The notes: generated from the sequence alone by a model not told the origin. A DNA stretch of 64,000 bases from Cerrena zonata (GCA_038087015.1 JASBNA010000001.1:1984001-2048000); one strand, 5' to 3'; positions 34,745 to 48,401 are shown, counted from the first letter of the stretch. Program-made: numbers and translations.

Positions 34745-35761
34745 TTAAATAGCATGTACAACCCCGTTGACTTCTACATCTTCGTTCATCGAAATATCTT
34801 GGCTAGCACTATCGGTATCGTCGTTCGCATGGTCCATAGACGAGGTATCCTCATCGTCTTCAGCTTCCATCAATTGCTTCGCCATCTAGAAGGGAGGAAA
34901 CGAAGACGAGTGGTTATTGCTATGCAAAAGACGAATTTGATAGAATGAGCAAGACGTGCCTTCATTGCTTCGGCTTCGTTCGAGTAGTGTCTACCTCGGG
35001 CACGGACAAAGGCGGCATGTTTAGCAGCAGCTACACAACAGCCACGATCAGAGATGTTCAGAATTAGTTGCTAAATTGAAATGAATCGGAACATACTCTC
35101 TTCGTCCATCTCCTCCTCAAACTCGACTTCGTCTCCAGGTTGTCGATCGTCCAATCTGATCGTCTCCCGAGCTTCGTTCGGTAAATTGAAACTCGTACTC
35201 CGACTTGAAGTTCCACTTCCAGGTCTCCCGCTGGAGGGGGCACGGCCGGTACTCGAGAACGATGTCCGACGAGAAGATGGTCCTGAATCTCCTCCGCTCG
35301 CCGTGATCGGTGACGATGGAGGGAAGGGCGAGGGAGGGCTAGCTATTTGACCGTTGAGATCTAGGTTGGGAATATCTGCAGAGGAGTCAGTTTCGTGATC
35401 GACGAATGGGATTCTGGGGATTGAGTACGAACCGCCTTCGAAGGTGTCTGTCTCGGCGTTGTATCTCACATAGGGAGTCTTGGGCTCGGTGATCTTCATC
35501 TGACTATCCTTCTGAGCCTCTGTCAAGGCGAGGTTCTCCTCGTCCCATTGCAAGCTAGTGCAAGGTTAGATTAGCAATAGGGTTCGGATACGCCGCGATC
35601 GAGAGCAATATAACGTACTGTTGAGGATTCGACGATGGAGGCGGAGCAGCAGCAGGTGCAGGAGCATTCTTCAGGATTCCCTTGGGCTTGGAGTTTGCGC
35701 GAGACATGAGTGGTTGGTGAGGACCAGGTTCAGATTGAGAGGCGACTTCAACGGATGCCAT
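34745..35761 (-). CDS. GLC8: Protein phosphatase inhibitor 2 (IPP-2/Glc8)
   Basis: IPP-2 binds the catalytic subunit of protein phosphatase 1 and can inhibit or help activate it. The N-terminus has the PP1-docking KGILKN motif, followed across an intron by the family signature [20 protein letters not shown] and [13 protein letters not shown] long Ser/Pro-rich disordered stretch is followed by an acidic segment ([13 protein letters not shown]), a short helix, [20 protein letters not shown], another conserved IPP-2 motif, and an acidic C-terminus ending NGVVHAI. Four exons; complete. The symbol follows the yeast homolog. Confidence 0.93.
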
Positions 35762-36553
35762 AGTGACTATGAGAGTTTCTCTGATTCAATATAGTATATG
35801 CTCAAAATCCGAGTCGAGGGGCCTGAATAAAACAGAGTGTATGCGCAAAGACGATGATAAAGATGATTAGGGAAGAATATGAGGTAGGTGGGTGGAACCA
35901 AGTTAGAAAGACAGATGGGGAAACGCCGAAGAGGACTCAAGGAGATGATGGAGTGGGTGGAGGTTCGGACTCGTAATTCCACAAGCAGTATAACGTCCTG
36001 TAACCCCATTACGAGAACACACCCCACATGGTTAGCGGCAGGCCTACCGGTGCCCACTACAGTCACTGGCATTGCCTTCTGGCCACAGACGATCTCTTTC
36101 TCTCCTCACTCAGTCCGTATAGTTCCGCTCTATTCACTCACAGAAATAGCATACTAGCTACTACCCTGTGCCGCAGTCACAGGGGCTTACGCAGGTGAGC
36201 GACTATGAATCGGATCTGGTGATAGACTTGCTCGCGGTAGCGTAATCGAAGCTCTGACTAGGTACGCGTGATTATCGTAGAAAGTCCTCCGAACTACAAA
36301 TCCAGCAAGGTCTCGTACAAAAGCCCGAGTCTAAATCATGAGCTGATAGAATATAAACTAGGGTACGATAGAGAAAGGGTTAAAGATGAAATAAACAAAA
36401 AATATAATGCTAGTTGTACAATATGCGACGACGAACCACAATCCCCAAACTGTCAATGAGATGCTGAATGTGAATATCGAATATGAAAAAAAGGTGGAGC
36501 TCTTGGTATGGATAACCTCATTAACTGTCCAAATAACAGTTGGAAAGATCCTA
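35762..36553. other. Intergenic region
   Basis: About 790 bp that includes the promoter of the IPP-2 gene and the 3' side of the STIMATE-type gene. Short open frames here show no recognisable product. Confidence 0.5.
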
Positions 36554-38184
36554 CTATGTCCGAATGCCATCAGCTTGCCCTCTACCCACACCACCCTCAT
36601 TACCCTTATCCACACCCTTTGCCTTACCCATAGGACCTCCTTCTGCTATCTGAGCCCCGTCTTCGTGTTGGGGTCGGTCGTCCCAAGTATCACCCCCTTC
36701 TTCATCCCAAGCCCACTCCTCCGGCTTTCCGTCGTCACCCTTTGCGTCACTACTATTCTGCTGTTCTTGCTCCATTGCACGAAGATCGGGCGTCGCATTG
36801 ACTGCAGGTGGCAAGGGCGACCTCGGCTGGAGATGTAATGGCGGAGGCGGAGACCTGCGTCTTCGCTTCGTAGTATTGGACGAAGTACCAGATGCTATCG
36901 AGGCGGAAGAAGATGCAGGAGATACAGTTCCACTTCCATTCCCCGGAGGAGGGTATGCGTGTAGTGAGATAGCACTCTGACTATGTTCCAAATCTTTTCG
37001 ACTAGGACTTGCTGCTGTCGAGCTCGGGGAGACTCCGGTGCTGATAGAAAGTTTAGGGTCTCGTGATCGTGATCTCGACTTTGACACAGAGCGAGCGTGA
37101 ATAGGTGGGTTCTCGATATCGTGTGGTCGCGATGGGACGAGGTCACCATCTTCGTCATCTGAATGAGCTTGGAAGAGAGGCTCTTCTTCACCTGATGATC
37201 GTGGACTGTCTGTAGGCAATGCAACGGAGGCATTTTGGGCACTTGCTTTGACTATCGAGTCGATAAGCCAGAATTGCACTATGTTCATCATTATCGGGAA
37301 CAAGCCCATAGTGCTATAGTCAATTAGTGAGTAAATGCCGTAGATAGAGTTTATGACGGGTGACGTACAAAATAACTTGAGCAGCTTCATCCGTCCCGAG
37401 GAAACTCAGTAGCCATTCACCCATCTTGAAGATTCCTGGCCATAAGGCAAATAGGGCCACAACGGATAATTTCATTGTAGTCAGAGAGAAAACGTAAACA
37501 GCGGTTTGACGAATCCAGTAGACCATCGAAGGAGGATTCCCGTATTTTCCGGATTCGAACCCTTTAAGATTGAACTTTTCGGTAAGAACGTAGGTGGACA
37601 CATGTAGAACGAGGTATATGATTGCCACACCTGCAATTATAATTAATTTTAGTAATTCAGTAGAAGCGAATGGAGGATTGATGACTTACCGAGTGTGGTA
37701 TCTAATAAAATATTCAAGAAATATAGTACGCATGCATTACCAGACGAGAAGTGGGCAACGATTCCTGATATCAGGACGTTCACACCATGTACGAACATTT
37801 GTCCGGCCACTTGTTTCGACACATCGAACAGCCTATAACAGAATCGGAGTTCAAGTACGAAAACGACGCGACGTTGCAGAGGTTAAGATATGACGCGTTG
37901 GGAGGTATGAAATTGGACAGACCATATTCGCCAAGGTCGTTTCGGTGATTCTCTATGTCGTTTGTAAACGAGAGACAAAACCACGAGGATTCCCATAAGA
38001 CCTTGTACGACCTGACATTGCGATTCCAAGAGAAAACATAGAATTTGTCTTGTGACGAGAATTTCGATATGGTCGCTAGACTCACCAGCGCAGTTGGTCC
38101 CAGGAGTTTACAACTGTGTTGATCCACAGGGTAGTCATCGAATACCCCGTCGTCGTCCGGTGGCAAAGGCAAGTCTACCATCAT
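36554..38184 (-). CDS. STIMATE-family/vacuolar membrane protein
   Basis: The exons join to DQHSCKLLGPTALVVQGLMG, LVVLSLVYKRHRESPKRPW, LFDVSKQVAGQMFVHGVNV, NACVLYFLNILLDTTLGVA, FESGKYGNPPSMVYWIRQ, TTMKLSVVALFALWPGIF and FTMGLFPIMMNIVQFWLI. This is the multi-span core of the fungal vacuolar membrane protein family related to animal STIMATE (TMEM110), an ER protein that promotes ER-plasma-membrane junctions. Four to five membrane helices are visible. A long Ser/Arg/Pro-rich acidic cytosolic tail of about 220 residues follows and ends QADGIRT. The start is placed at the double Met at 38184, before the hydrophilic leader VDLPLPPDDDG. Five exons, intact. Function in fungi is poorly defined; membrane-contact or vacuole roles are inferred. 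Confidence 0.88.
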
Positions 38185-38666
38185 CAGAAGCAAGCTACAG
38201 AGGTTGTGAGAGTGAAAGAGAGTTAGTTGTGGGTTGTATCGAACGAGTGGTCTCCCACTGTTCGTGACTAGAGATGTACGGGATTGAAACCAGTTCACTG
38301 AACCGAGGCATGATAGCACTTCGGGGTCCCGATCGCAGTTAGCTGTGGGGAGGACCCCAGGGACAATTATGTCATATTCAAATGAACAACATGTGCCGCC
38401 TCTCACATCATCTCGGTTCGACGTTCAATTAACATCAACGCTGTCTGTACTCTTACCATGCTAACGATTGGACTGTCCTTCTAACTGGAGCTTACAGAAG
38501 GTGGGTAGATAACTAGACTTTTTGCAACGCAGGTTTGGCTATCACGTCTTGAGGTTTACTAACCTTGACACTATCCGTTACTAGTAACCCAAGGACCTTT
38601 GCTATAGACTTATGCGGACTACATTACACTTACACTCTCATTACTGGAATTAATCATTAGGACACT
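38185..38666. promoter_or_regulatory. Divergent promoter region, STIMATE-type gene / Virilizer-like gene
   Basis: 482 bp between start codons of head-to-head genes; it must hold both promoters. No specific sites are called. Confidence 0.4.
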
Positions 38667-41600
38667 ATGTCGACCTTACTACAATGGTGTACACTGGAAT
38701 CTCAGGGACCTTCGGGTCTCGCTGCTGTCAGGTTCCCTGACGCGGTTCACATTCACACCATAAACATATTCCCCACAGATTCTCGACCATTTCAAAATAA
38801 CAAGGACATTGTCGCGTAGGTTTAATCAAGACTATCTACACCATATATGATACACTGACTTGCTGTCATAGTCGAACTGAACCTGAAGCGTTCTTCCTAG
38901 AGCTATATTTCAACTACTATCCCATCGCTGCCCCAGGTAGCAAGGAGAAGCCTAAACCCACCAATGCCCTAATCCCAACCACCCTCGCATACGCCGGTGG
39001 ACAGATGAGCTTCTCCGTTGGTATGGGAAAGGAGGTAACTTCATTCCCTGTTGTGGATAATGAAACGTATTAACTGTTTGTATCAGACTGCTACGCGTCT
39101 CATGATTGTCGGAGGCTCATTCGAAGCAGTTTCAATGGCAATATATGGTGAATATGCCAAAGAAACATCTCCTCTAGCAGACACCTACGTCCCGAAGAAC
39201 ATCATGCCATCCGAGCCCCCTCCCATTGCTAAAGCACTAGACCCATCCATGGCCCGAGATCCTACACAGCTGGCTCGCCAACTACTTAACCTTATACCCA
39301 ACGCACCACCCCTTTCTCTCATTATCCGGCTAATGTTCTGTCTCAAGGTCCCGAACGACGACGATTGGGACATGCCCGATTTTCCTTATCTTTATCCTTC
39401 GTTGGATCAGGACCCGGCTACTTTTGACCTTGAACAGGCGAAGACGCTTACGAAGAGACCTATTGCGGAGGACACAAAACCTCAACAGATGCAGCAGTTT
39501 GCTGATATGCTCGCGACGGTGATAAGCAATAGTAGGGTAAGTGCCTATGAAACATGAGTATCGAATCTCCTCTTCAATGTTCGATTGTCTACATAGGAAG
39601 ATCAAGATCCGTCGTATGTCGCTAAACTTGTGGCGAAAATTCTAAAGAAAGTGTCGTCACAGATGCCGGACTTTCCGAGAATCATTCTGGTAAGTTCAAC
39701 GACAGACTAAAACTGTGTGCAAGGTTACACAGCTGATTTTACTATTCATTTCAGCAAAGCATGGATTTCTCGTCAATCTTTGATGCTCAAACCATAGGTT
39801 ACAAGGCACTCGACAAGCTTGCAGACGCAGTTGGAAACCCCGACATCTGTCGACACTTCCACGTCGACTGGTTCCTCGGTATTCTCGATTCCATCTCCAA
39901 GGACCTGAATAACGACCGTGACACTCGACTAGCTGCTAAGCAACTCATCACTCGACTAGGTGGATGGTCGATACTGGAAGACACCCTCTCAAATACCCAA
40001 GGCGACTTTGTGCATGCAGTAGACTTCATCGCTGACGTGAGCTCACAGGAAGCTTCATTTGGAGCCTGGTTGGTGGCCATGGTCACGCATGAAGACCTTG
40101 TCACTAAACTGAGTGAGAATCCTGTGATTCCGACACCCACACAGTATCCGCCGTTCCTGTTGAAGCGTAATAAACCTTCGGTCTCTCATGATGAGTATAT
40201 TGCGTTTTTGAGGGCGTTTGTGGGCGTAGCTTGCGTTCTTGCGGTTTATGCATGGGCGGATAGTCTTCCGGATAAGCATTGTCGTGAACGTGCTTTGGGG
40301 ATTATTAGGCTGTGGCAGGGTATCGATGGATACCGGGAGGTACGTCGTTCGGTTCTTAATTGCAGTTGTAGCTCATAATGAATGATGGGACATATATATA
40401 GATTCTGAACCATCTTCTCTTACTCCCACAAATGATCTTCAGGCTGGAATGTATGCTAGACGAGGATCTTCCTACCAAAGTGGGAATCGATGCGGAACAG
40501 ATCCTTGTTGGTCTTGCTCAAAACCCTCAATCATTCCTTCGTGGACGATACATTAAATGTATTCTAACGAAACTCCAACCTCCACACACTTTCATCACTC
40601 ATGACGAACGGATGTCACTACGATACTCTGCCTACATCGCTGACGACGGCCTTATGGGTGCCGTTGAAGAACTAACACAGCCCGTCGAACATCCACCTAC
40701 TCTAAAGGTTCTTAGAGGGATCCGTGTCGCCCTTGCTGTCATCGAACGAGAATTCAATGAAGACGGAGAATACAATATCTTGAAGGAGTTTTGGAAGGAC
40801 GGTTCGCGGTCTTTCTTAGGCTGCCTCGTAGATGTATTCCTGGAGATCAGTAATGAACTTGGAAAACACTTTACAGTCTCACCGCCTCCAGTCGCTACCA
40901 ACGGATCGATAGCGTGGCTCTTCGCTACCTGTGATGACCTCCTTCGCCTCATCGACCGACTTGCACCAGAATATCCCTTTCCCGGCCCAGCTATACGTTC
41001 TCTCATCACTTCCGTTGCCAACACCTTTTTCTGCTCAGATGCGGTTGACATGATCTACTCGCAATCAAGTCCTGCGTGTATCGCTGCACAAGAAACCCGC
41101 CAGGTTTGTATCGATGTCACACGTACGCTTGCTACTGTCTCTCCTGATGGTCGCAAACCTGGAGCCATCATTGTTCTACGAACACTGTTAGAACATGGTC
41201 TGCGATGTGAAGATAGGGATCCAGCTCATCACCTTCTTCAAGTCTTCGGACTGATCGACTACCTATTGCCTATGTCGGATGCCGATGGTGACTTGGCATC
41301 CCTCAATTGGACACAAAAGATCATGCCGAGTATGTTGAAGGAAATATGGGCATTCTGTCGTATCCTTGACACCGAGAACAAAGCTCATTTCGTTCGACGT
41401 ATCGTTGGCTTGGACGAAACCAATGTAGGCATTGGAGAATGGGTATTGCAGGAAGAGTTGAAAGAAGTCTTGGAAGTGATGCACATCCTTCTTCGAGACG
41501 ATTTGAATGACGGTTTCCGATACGTTAAACAGTATCAAGTGGCCAACTCGATTCGGTTGTTGCTTGATCTTGCTTCGAGTACATCTGCGATTGCATCTTG

Positions 41601-42778
41601 GTTCGTCCGAAGTATAGGTTCTGAAGACGGCCTGGTGCAGACGTTTGGCATTCATCTCCGAACTCTACTCGAACTAGGGTTCATCTCAAACTCGCTTGTA
41701 CGGCTAGCTGAATTGTTGGCAGCACAGGATGCCGTAATCGAGAAGGAACTTCACCAGCCCCTAGCTCTCATCCTCCTGAAAGGATGTGCTAACCTCGAAC
41801 TATCATCATCGAGTATGGCTTCCTCTTTGCAAGACGCGCACAAATTGTTCTCCGGGATATCACAAGGAGATGTTAACACGAACGGCGTGAAACGTGAATT
41901 GGGCGCGTTATTATCACACCTACAAACCTCCCCTCATGCCTCCGAACTTGACGTTGCCGAAGCCCTCGTTGAAATCCTGTTCTGGTTCACAGTGTCTTCC
42001 GATTCACCTAGCGTAAATGGGATCTCCAGCGAAGCTCTCGCCCAGGTTACCGAGAAACTAAAACAGCCACTATCGTCAGAGCGTAAAGACATGCTTGAAG
42101 GTGCTCTCGCCTCTATCTTGATCGACGAAGACATCGAACTCCTCTCCGTGCCTACCATTCTCTCCGACTCACTCGAGTTCAGTGTTCACGCTCTAGAGGA
42201 CCTTCTCCATACCGAACCACCCGTCCCATCTACTCCACCCCGAAAACCACTTTCACAAGACGTACTCAGCCTTGTCACAGTGTCGCCTCCCACAGCCCTC
42301 ATCCGTTCTCCAGCAGCAACAGGTCTCACAAAGACATATCTCAACAACGATTTCAGGCAACTTCGTCAAACTCCCTCGGCTCGACAAAACACAAGCAGGC
42401 TTCCTAGCATGCATGTGGACGTAGGTAGCATTGATATTTGATTATTTTTGTTACGATCTTAATTCTTGCCACTTCCACCCGCTTTTTATTCCTTCTTGCG
42501 GCCTAACGCCCCTTTTACTCTTTTTCTTTTTTCTTTTGCAATTTTATCGTCTAATATATCATATCATCTTTTTAACTTGCGTGAATTTCTCTCTTTTGTA
42601 GGATTTCGAAAGCGTATCACCAACGATGTCTATGGACGCGCTACCCTCCACGACGGGGATGATTGGAATAACCATGGGCCCAGGCTCGCCTGTCGCTGGG
42701 ACGATACCGTTCGCTGCATCGACGTCGGATGTCTTTCCAGGACTAGGATTGGCCCCAGGTTTCCAAACACCAATGTAA
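38667..42778 (+). CDS. Virilizer-like protein (candidate m6A writer-complex scaffold)
   Basis: The N-terminal 80 residues look like the Virilizer N-terminal domain: AAVRFPDAVHIHTINIFPTD, RPFQNNKDIVARTEPEAFFL and LYFNYYPIAAPG. Virilizer/VIRMA is the large nuclear scaffold of the METTL3-type mRNA m6A methyltransferase complex. After the N-domain come about 1,000 residues of alpha-helical, armadillo-like sequence (for example CVLAVYAWADSLPDKHCR; LLRLIDRLAPEYPFPGPA; LVRLAELLAAQDAVIEKE), followed by a Ser/Thr/Pro-rich tail. The last exon (after an intron from 42421 to about 42601) reads DFESVSPTMSMDALPS and ends GFQTPM. Six exons and about 1,200 residues in all. The domain call rests on pattern resemblance only; participation in m6A writing is inferred. 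Confidence 0.82.
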
Positions 42779-43224
42779 CCCAAACATCAGAGGGGAAAAA
42801 AACTTCACTTGGGATTTCAAAAATGGACATGGACTTGTAAAAAAAATTGTAGATTGTAAGGTGAGTGTACAATTATGTATTGAATGGGGGGGAGGGAAAT
42901 ATGTAGCAGTACATATGTATACATTGGGAACCCGAGGGAAGATGTAGTGTAGTATAGGGAAATTGCGAAGTGGACTGTATCTGTAATAACGAGAGTGTAT
43001 GTAGCTAGTGTATGGAGCATGTAACTTATACTTGTAGCGGGGTTATCTCCTTTTGCTTGGATATCTGTAGAATCGACACCAAACATGATGTCATCGTATA
43101 TGATGTGGATATGGAAAGGAGCAAAAGTCTAACAGGTAAATGAGGATAAACAAAGATAACAAGCTCAAGGAGAGTAGCGACAGACAACGTGGAAAAAGCA
43201 AGGATCAAACAGAAAACAATAAAA
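42779..43224. other. Convergent 3' region
   Basis: 446 bp between the stops of the Virilizer-like gene (+) and MDM34 (-). G/A-rich on the plus strand; no coding signal. Confidence 0.5.
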
Positions 43225-45489
43225 TCATGACCAATGTGAAGATCGTCTACGAACATGAGACGGGTGTAAATCCGGATATTGTGGTACAATGTCATCTCTT
43301 GATCGAAAATAACGGTCCATGTCTTCAACATCAAACTCCGAACCCCCAGGCATAGGAGAATGAGGTTCGCTCGCCAAACTATCCATATCATCTCTCTCGT
43401 GTCGTACTTCCGGAGCTTTCTCCTTCTGCTTCCCACCAAGTCGATAGACTCGCTTCCGTTTCGCCTTGACAGGTTGACGATCGGCGGCACTACCAGACCC
43501 AGAAGAAGTAGATTCTCGTGGAGGGACACTGCGGACGGTGAAATGCTCTAATGTGCGTGTATAAGGCGATAAGGTGTGATTTGAATGACTGAGTGTGCTT
43601 AGTCGTGAGACGGAATTGTTGACAGCAGGCTTGAGGATGATTTTGGGGTCGTGATCGGAAATGAAGGAGTCGGGTGGGGAACCGGTGTAGAATTTGTCTA
43701 TAGTGTGGAAGGACGAAAGTGATGGTCTCCGAGAACGAGGGATGCGAATGCCTGCATCGTCGTCGGAATCGATTTGTGGCGGGGTAGGTACGGAATGGGT
43801 CATATCGGTAGACCGGGAAGGCTGAGAACGAACACTTGCGGGACTACTCGGTCGTCGGGATGATGACGGAATGTCAAGACTTGGTATAGGTGGGATAGGG
43901 TATACCGAAGGGCGTCTTGGGTAGTCATCAATCTCCTCGCTAAGGTCTACATAAGAACGAGAACGGTCGTAGAAAGGTGTTGCGCCCGCGAAATAAGGGT
44001 TGTAGTGGGAAGCTCGAGAAGGGCCTGGTTCGTATGGTGTCATAAAACCGGGGGTTTGGACTAGCATGGGCGTTGCGCCTGGTAGTGCGCTCAATGAGCG
44101 TGACAGGCTGGACATGGGACGCGAAGTACTCGCACGAGGTGAAATTGAGCCTTCTCCAAGGTCAATTTGGGACTGGGAATGGATTACTCGTGGTCGAGTA
44201 ATTGTGCCACCACCCACAGCGGGTACCGACTCGTACTCTGTCATGTCATCTGCCATTTCTGATACGGAGGGAGGCATGATCGAGGGGGAATACTGTGATT
44301 GCGTTTCCGAAAACATATCTTCCCAATTCCCGTATGACCCCGATTCTTCTTCTTCGTCAACCTCGCTCGCCTCTTCCACAAGGTCTGCAAGTCCGCGATT
44401 AGGGGCGAAGGCACGTCGGAAATTACTGAAGAGGCTTTTAGCTGGTATTCGTTCCGGTCGTAGACCATATGTAGGATCAAAGTGTTCTAAGTGGGGGAAA
44501 GATGTAGGACCTTCTGGACTCGTTTGCAATGATGTATCAGGTGGAGAGGGAGAAGACGCCACAGAGGTTGTAGTTCTTCTACCAACACTGGATACAGACG
44601 TACCAGAACTAGATCTAGGACGAGCCGGATAACCAACCATAGACGCAGCACTTTGACTGCGCATCAGCTGAGGATGCATAGGGAGAGGCATACGAGGAGG
44701 TAGTCGCATAGAAGGATCAGGTGCTGAAGCAACACTTTGAGACCGGGTGATAGCAGGAGGTCGTATGTTAAGATATGGTGCTTCAACTTTTGCTTTAACC
44801 CATTGTTGGCTTAGTCTGTGAATGATTCCTGGTAAGTCTTCTCTGAACATCTGTCGTAGTTGACCCTCGATTTCCCGTTGTATAAATTTTTGAATAACGG
44901 CAATAGAGTCGAAGGTGCTGTTGATGTCGACGTTTTGTAAAGGGTCCGTTTTGAAGACGAGAGTGATTCCCTTCTGTTTAGAAACAACCAAGACAACGTA
45001 AGAGTTTAGTTTGAAGTTTGAAAGTCGTAACAGCATGGGGACGATGAGTGGTTGCTTGGCTGCCAGCATGCCTCTGGAGCCCGCCAGAAGATGAATGTCC
45101 GGTTGCTTATGGTTGAGGGGATTTGCCTAGTATTCTGTCACGCAAAGGGAAAGGAACACTACTGTCGAATCACATACCTGGACCTTGGTTCGTAGCACGA
45201 TATGTGCATCTCCTGCGTACGTTAAGCGGAAGATTCCACGGAACTGATCCATGGTGAGTTCTCCAATATCACGAACCTCAAGCTCAGGTGGCTATCAGTT
45301 GGGGTCAGTACGATTATGACATCTAACTCGTTTTGAACACACCTGAGTTCCCATCTCCAGCTCGACTACCTCTATACGATCTGCTATGACCGGGGGCTTG
45401 TTGCCCTTGTTGAGGGCGGAATCGAGCATTTTAATTGCATCGGCATGAAACTGGTCAGAGAAACGAGGCCATTGGAATGTAAATGACAT
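43225..45489 (-). CDS. MDM34: MDM34, ERMES complex subunit
   Basis: Mdm34 is the mitochondrial outer-membrane SMP-domain subunit of ERMES, which tethers ER to mitochondria and moves phospholipids between them. The protein starts with the signature [19 protein letters not shown], then [18 protein letters not shown], and after two introns [76 protein letters not shown] and [19 protein letters not shown]. This is the complete lipid-binding SMP region. The following 400 residues are Ser/Pro/Arg-rich and disordered, with basic clusters ([17 protein letters not shown]) near the C-terminus. Three exons, intact, about 720 residues. The long tail is typical of basidiomycete Mdm34. Confidence 0.95.
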
Positions 45490-46137
45490 CGGGGTAGTCG
45501 TAAACTGTGGTGCAGCATCCGGTTTATGAGTGAGCTGCGAGATTGAGACGGAAAGAGGTGATGGGCATGGTAACGGGAGAAGGAGGAAGGGATATCCAAC
45601 GGAGTTCCAGTGCCAGTGAAGCCGTCAAACACTTTACGAACACTCCCGGCCCTTTCTCGATCGAACGGCACACGACCTCGACATCTTTGCGCGCATCCTC
45701 TCGGCATCTCATTTCTGTCTCTCATGTTATGTGACATATATGTTATTTCATAGCTATGCAATGTTATGTTTTCCGTCAATTCCACTTTCGTGTTAGACCG
45801 AGAATTGTCCTTGGCACTCTCCAAAACAAGTCGATCACGATGTAATCTATCGCTCTGCATCCCAACTCAGCTATACTCACTGGCACCGAATGAATACGTC
45901 TGTTTCTTCTAGTATATATACATGCCCACCATGAGTTTGAATGTCGTCACGGAGGCAGACTACCTGCATGCAGGCCGCATGGCAAGCAGGCACTGTCAGA
46001 AGATAACTTTTTCGGCACTGGCACAACAATACTTGATCAGACCCAAACGCGCTGGGCCCACGCAATCTTTCCTCCGCATTTCCTTGTAAACTCTCCTTCC
46101 TTTTTTCATTCTAGATAATTTTGCGTAAATTCCGATC
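45490..46137. promoter_or_regulatory. Divergent promoter region, MDM34 / DUF2009 gene
   Basis: 648 bp between head-to-head start codons. Several short frames on both strands show no recognisable product. It presumably carries both promoters. Confidence 0.4.
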
Positions 46138-48401
46138 ATGGCTACTCAAGAAAATGGGGATCATGAGACGAAACCCGAGTCTAACGGCTTTTCGCTAGCT
46201 AGCATCCTCAGCGGCAATGACGACAACCTCGAACACCCTACCTTTAAAGACAAACCTGAGGGATGGGATGAGGAGGCGAGTACCGCACCGGTGGCCCATG
46301 GCTACTGCGTCGAATGCGAAGGTGATTGCTTATATATGTTTCAATGAGAGCTCAGCGGAATTCATCATTACCTCCAAATAGACCAACCTGCTCAGCTTCA
46401 TTGTGACGAATGCGAGGATGACTTCTGTGAAGTCTGTTTTCGCTGCTCAACATAGGAAGGGGTCCAGAAAACGTCACGCCACAAAGCCTCTAGAACCGAA
46501 AACGGATGCTAAGAAGGCGAAGCTCTCATCCGAAACCGAGGTACCTAACGGGTCGCACCCCGATGAAGATGTCGTATGTGTCATCTGCAATAAACCTTCT
46601 ATTGTCTAAATGTTAAACTCACTGTAATAGATGGAAACCGACGACGACGATGCCGACTCTGACGCTGAGCTCGAACGCCTGGCTGCAGGTCCTTCAAAAC
46701 CTACAAGCAATCCTTCCCCTTCCGCTGCACCAGAAATCGGGTCTTCAGTCGGGGACTGGTACCTAGAACGAGCCAAATACATACCTATGCGTCTCTCAAT
46801 CCCCGAGCGTAAATTCCTTCGTCTCTTAGAAGCCGCCCTCAATGTCTCCGAATACACCGACAAGATTGATACTATCGGGTTCGGTCTATCCAGAGCTAAA
46901 CGAATCGTACAGCAAATTCGTGAACTATGTGCTATCATGTCAGGATTGGTCTTAGCCGCAGACTACAAGCGAGGCCAGGAATTGTTCACGGACAAGGATT
47001 TCCAGGCAAACGAAGATTTCTTTCAGCAAATATTCGAAATGGGAAGACGGCATAAGATCATGAATCCGGACAAGATGAGATCGACCTATGGAAAACTCAT
47101 TTACCTTCTTCAGGTTAGTGAAAGTGTAGAGTGTTAGTATTTCCGATTTTACTAATATCAATGTTTTTGCTTTAGGACAGTCAATCATCTGAAGTCAAAG
47201 ACATGCTCGGCTTTTCATGTGTCAAACCCATCAAAACTGTCTACACCATCCTCGAAGAAGCCGATGCGCTTGACATCCTCCGAGAAGACCTCGTCGCCAT
47301 CGCCACCAAGGAAATCTACTCCGAAGGCCGTTCACGACGAGACGTCCAAAAAGAGATCAAAAACAAAGAACGTGCTATTGAGACCCTGTCATCGAAATAT
47401 AAACAAAAAAACCTCAGTCAAGAACAGCTGCGCCAATGTTTGTATAGTATTGGTGATAATCATGCGTTCCTGAGGACGAATAGGGATCCTTGTGATAAGA
47501 TGATTGGGTACTTGAAGGAGTATTTCCATGCCACCCAGGCGAAGGATGGAAAGAGCAGTTTAGCTATCCGGAGTGGTAAGGGAGGTGCGAGGTTGAGTCA
47601 TGATCATCAGAGGCAGTATGCGTATGTTTTGCAGAGTTTGACTTTGTGGAGAGAAATTCTTCATGGTAGGTTTCCCTTCAGTTGGGATCATTTGAGAACG
47701 GAAAAAATAACGTTTCTTGCCTACAGATATGTTCCATCTATGGTACCTCGCCGAATCAGACTTGTTGTCTGACAACGCCCCTTACCGTCTTCGTGACACC
47801 GGTCAAGGACTCAACCGTGTCCAAGCCGCTCCCAAAACTTCCCGTATGATGCACGTCATCCTTAACCGTGCTCAAAGGAGTATCGGTTCTTGGGTCGGTT
47901 CATCAGTCATCCACATGGGTGATCACAATGTTCCTAACGCCCTCATGTTCATCGGTTAGTACCTCTTTTTCTTTCTTTTGCTCGCAACACCATTCTTACT
48001 CTTACTCAACAATACTCACCATTAGACAAGTACTCTCAAATATACCGTATCCTCCTCCCCATATGCAACACCGTCTCCAAAATCCCCGAATTGATGGACA
48101 AACCCGCTCTTCGATCCTACATTGAAGACGAATTCGGTTCCGCCGAAGGTTGTTGCAGAGAAATCCTAGGCGATTTCTTCAGGCATGGATTCGATGGGTC
48201 TGGAGCTGACAATTTCTTTGATGCCGGATCGTGTATCGATGGACGATTGACTTCGGCGTGGAATTGGTGTTCGATGTTGGAGAAGAAGAGGTATTTCCCG
48301 ATCTTCTTGCTTACAGGTATGTTGTATTTCCTCGTCGCTTTTGTTGATGTGTTTTCTGACATTCGTGTGTAGGGTTCATTGGTTTCGATGGAGATTGGTA
48401 G
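46138..48401 (+). CDS. B-box zinc-finger protein with DUF2009 (UPF0652) domain
   Basis: An N-terminal disordered stretch leads to a B-box-type zinc finger across an intron: GYCVECE then DQPAQLHCDECEDDFCEVCF and AAQHRKGSRKRH. After an acidic linker comes the large conserved domain: DWYLERAKYIPMRLSIPERK, FLRLLEAALNVSEYTDKID, LIYLLQDSQSSEVKDMLGF, KPIKTVYTILEEADAL, MIGYLKEYFHATQAKDG, HVILNRAQRSIGSWVGSSV, IHMGDHNVPNALMFIDKYS and AWNWCSMLEKKRYFPIFLL, ending GFIGFDGDW. This matches the DUF2009/UPF0652 family, widely conserved in eukaryotes but without settled function. About 660 residues over seven exons; complete. The zinc finger suggests protein or nucleic-acid contacts, which is inference. Confidence 0.9.

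Noticed and set aside
40632..42158. Long minus-strand frames within the Virilizer-like gene
   Set aside because: They are antisense to a conserved long coding exon and show biased, repetitive composition typical of shadow frames.
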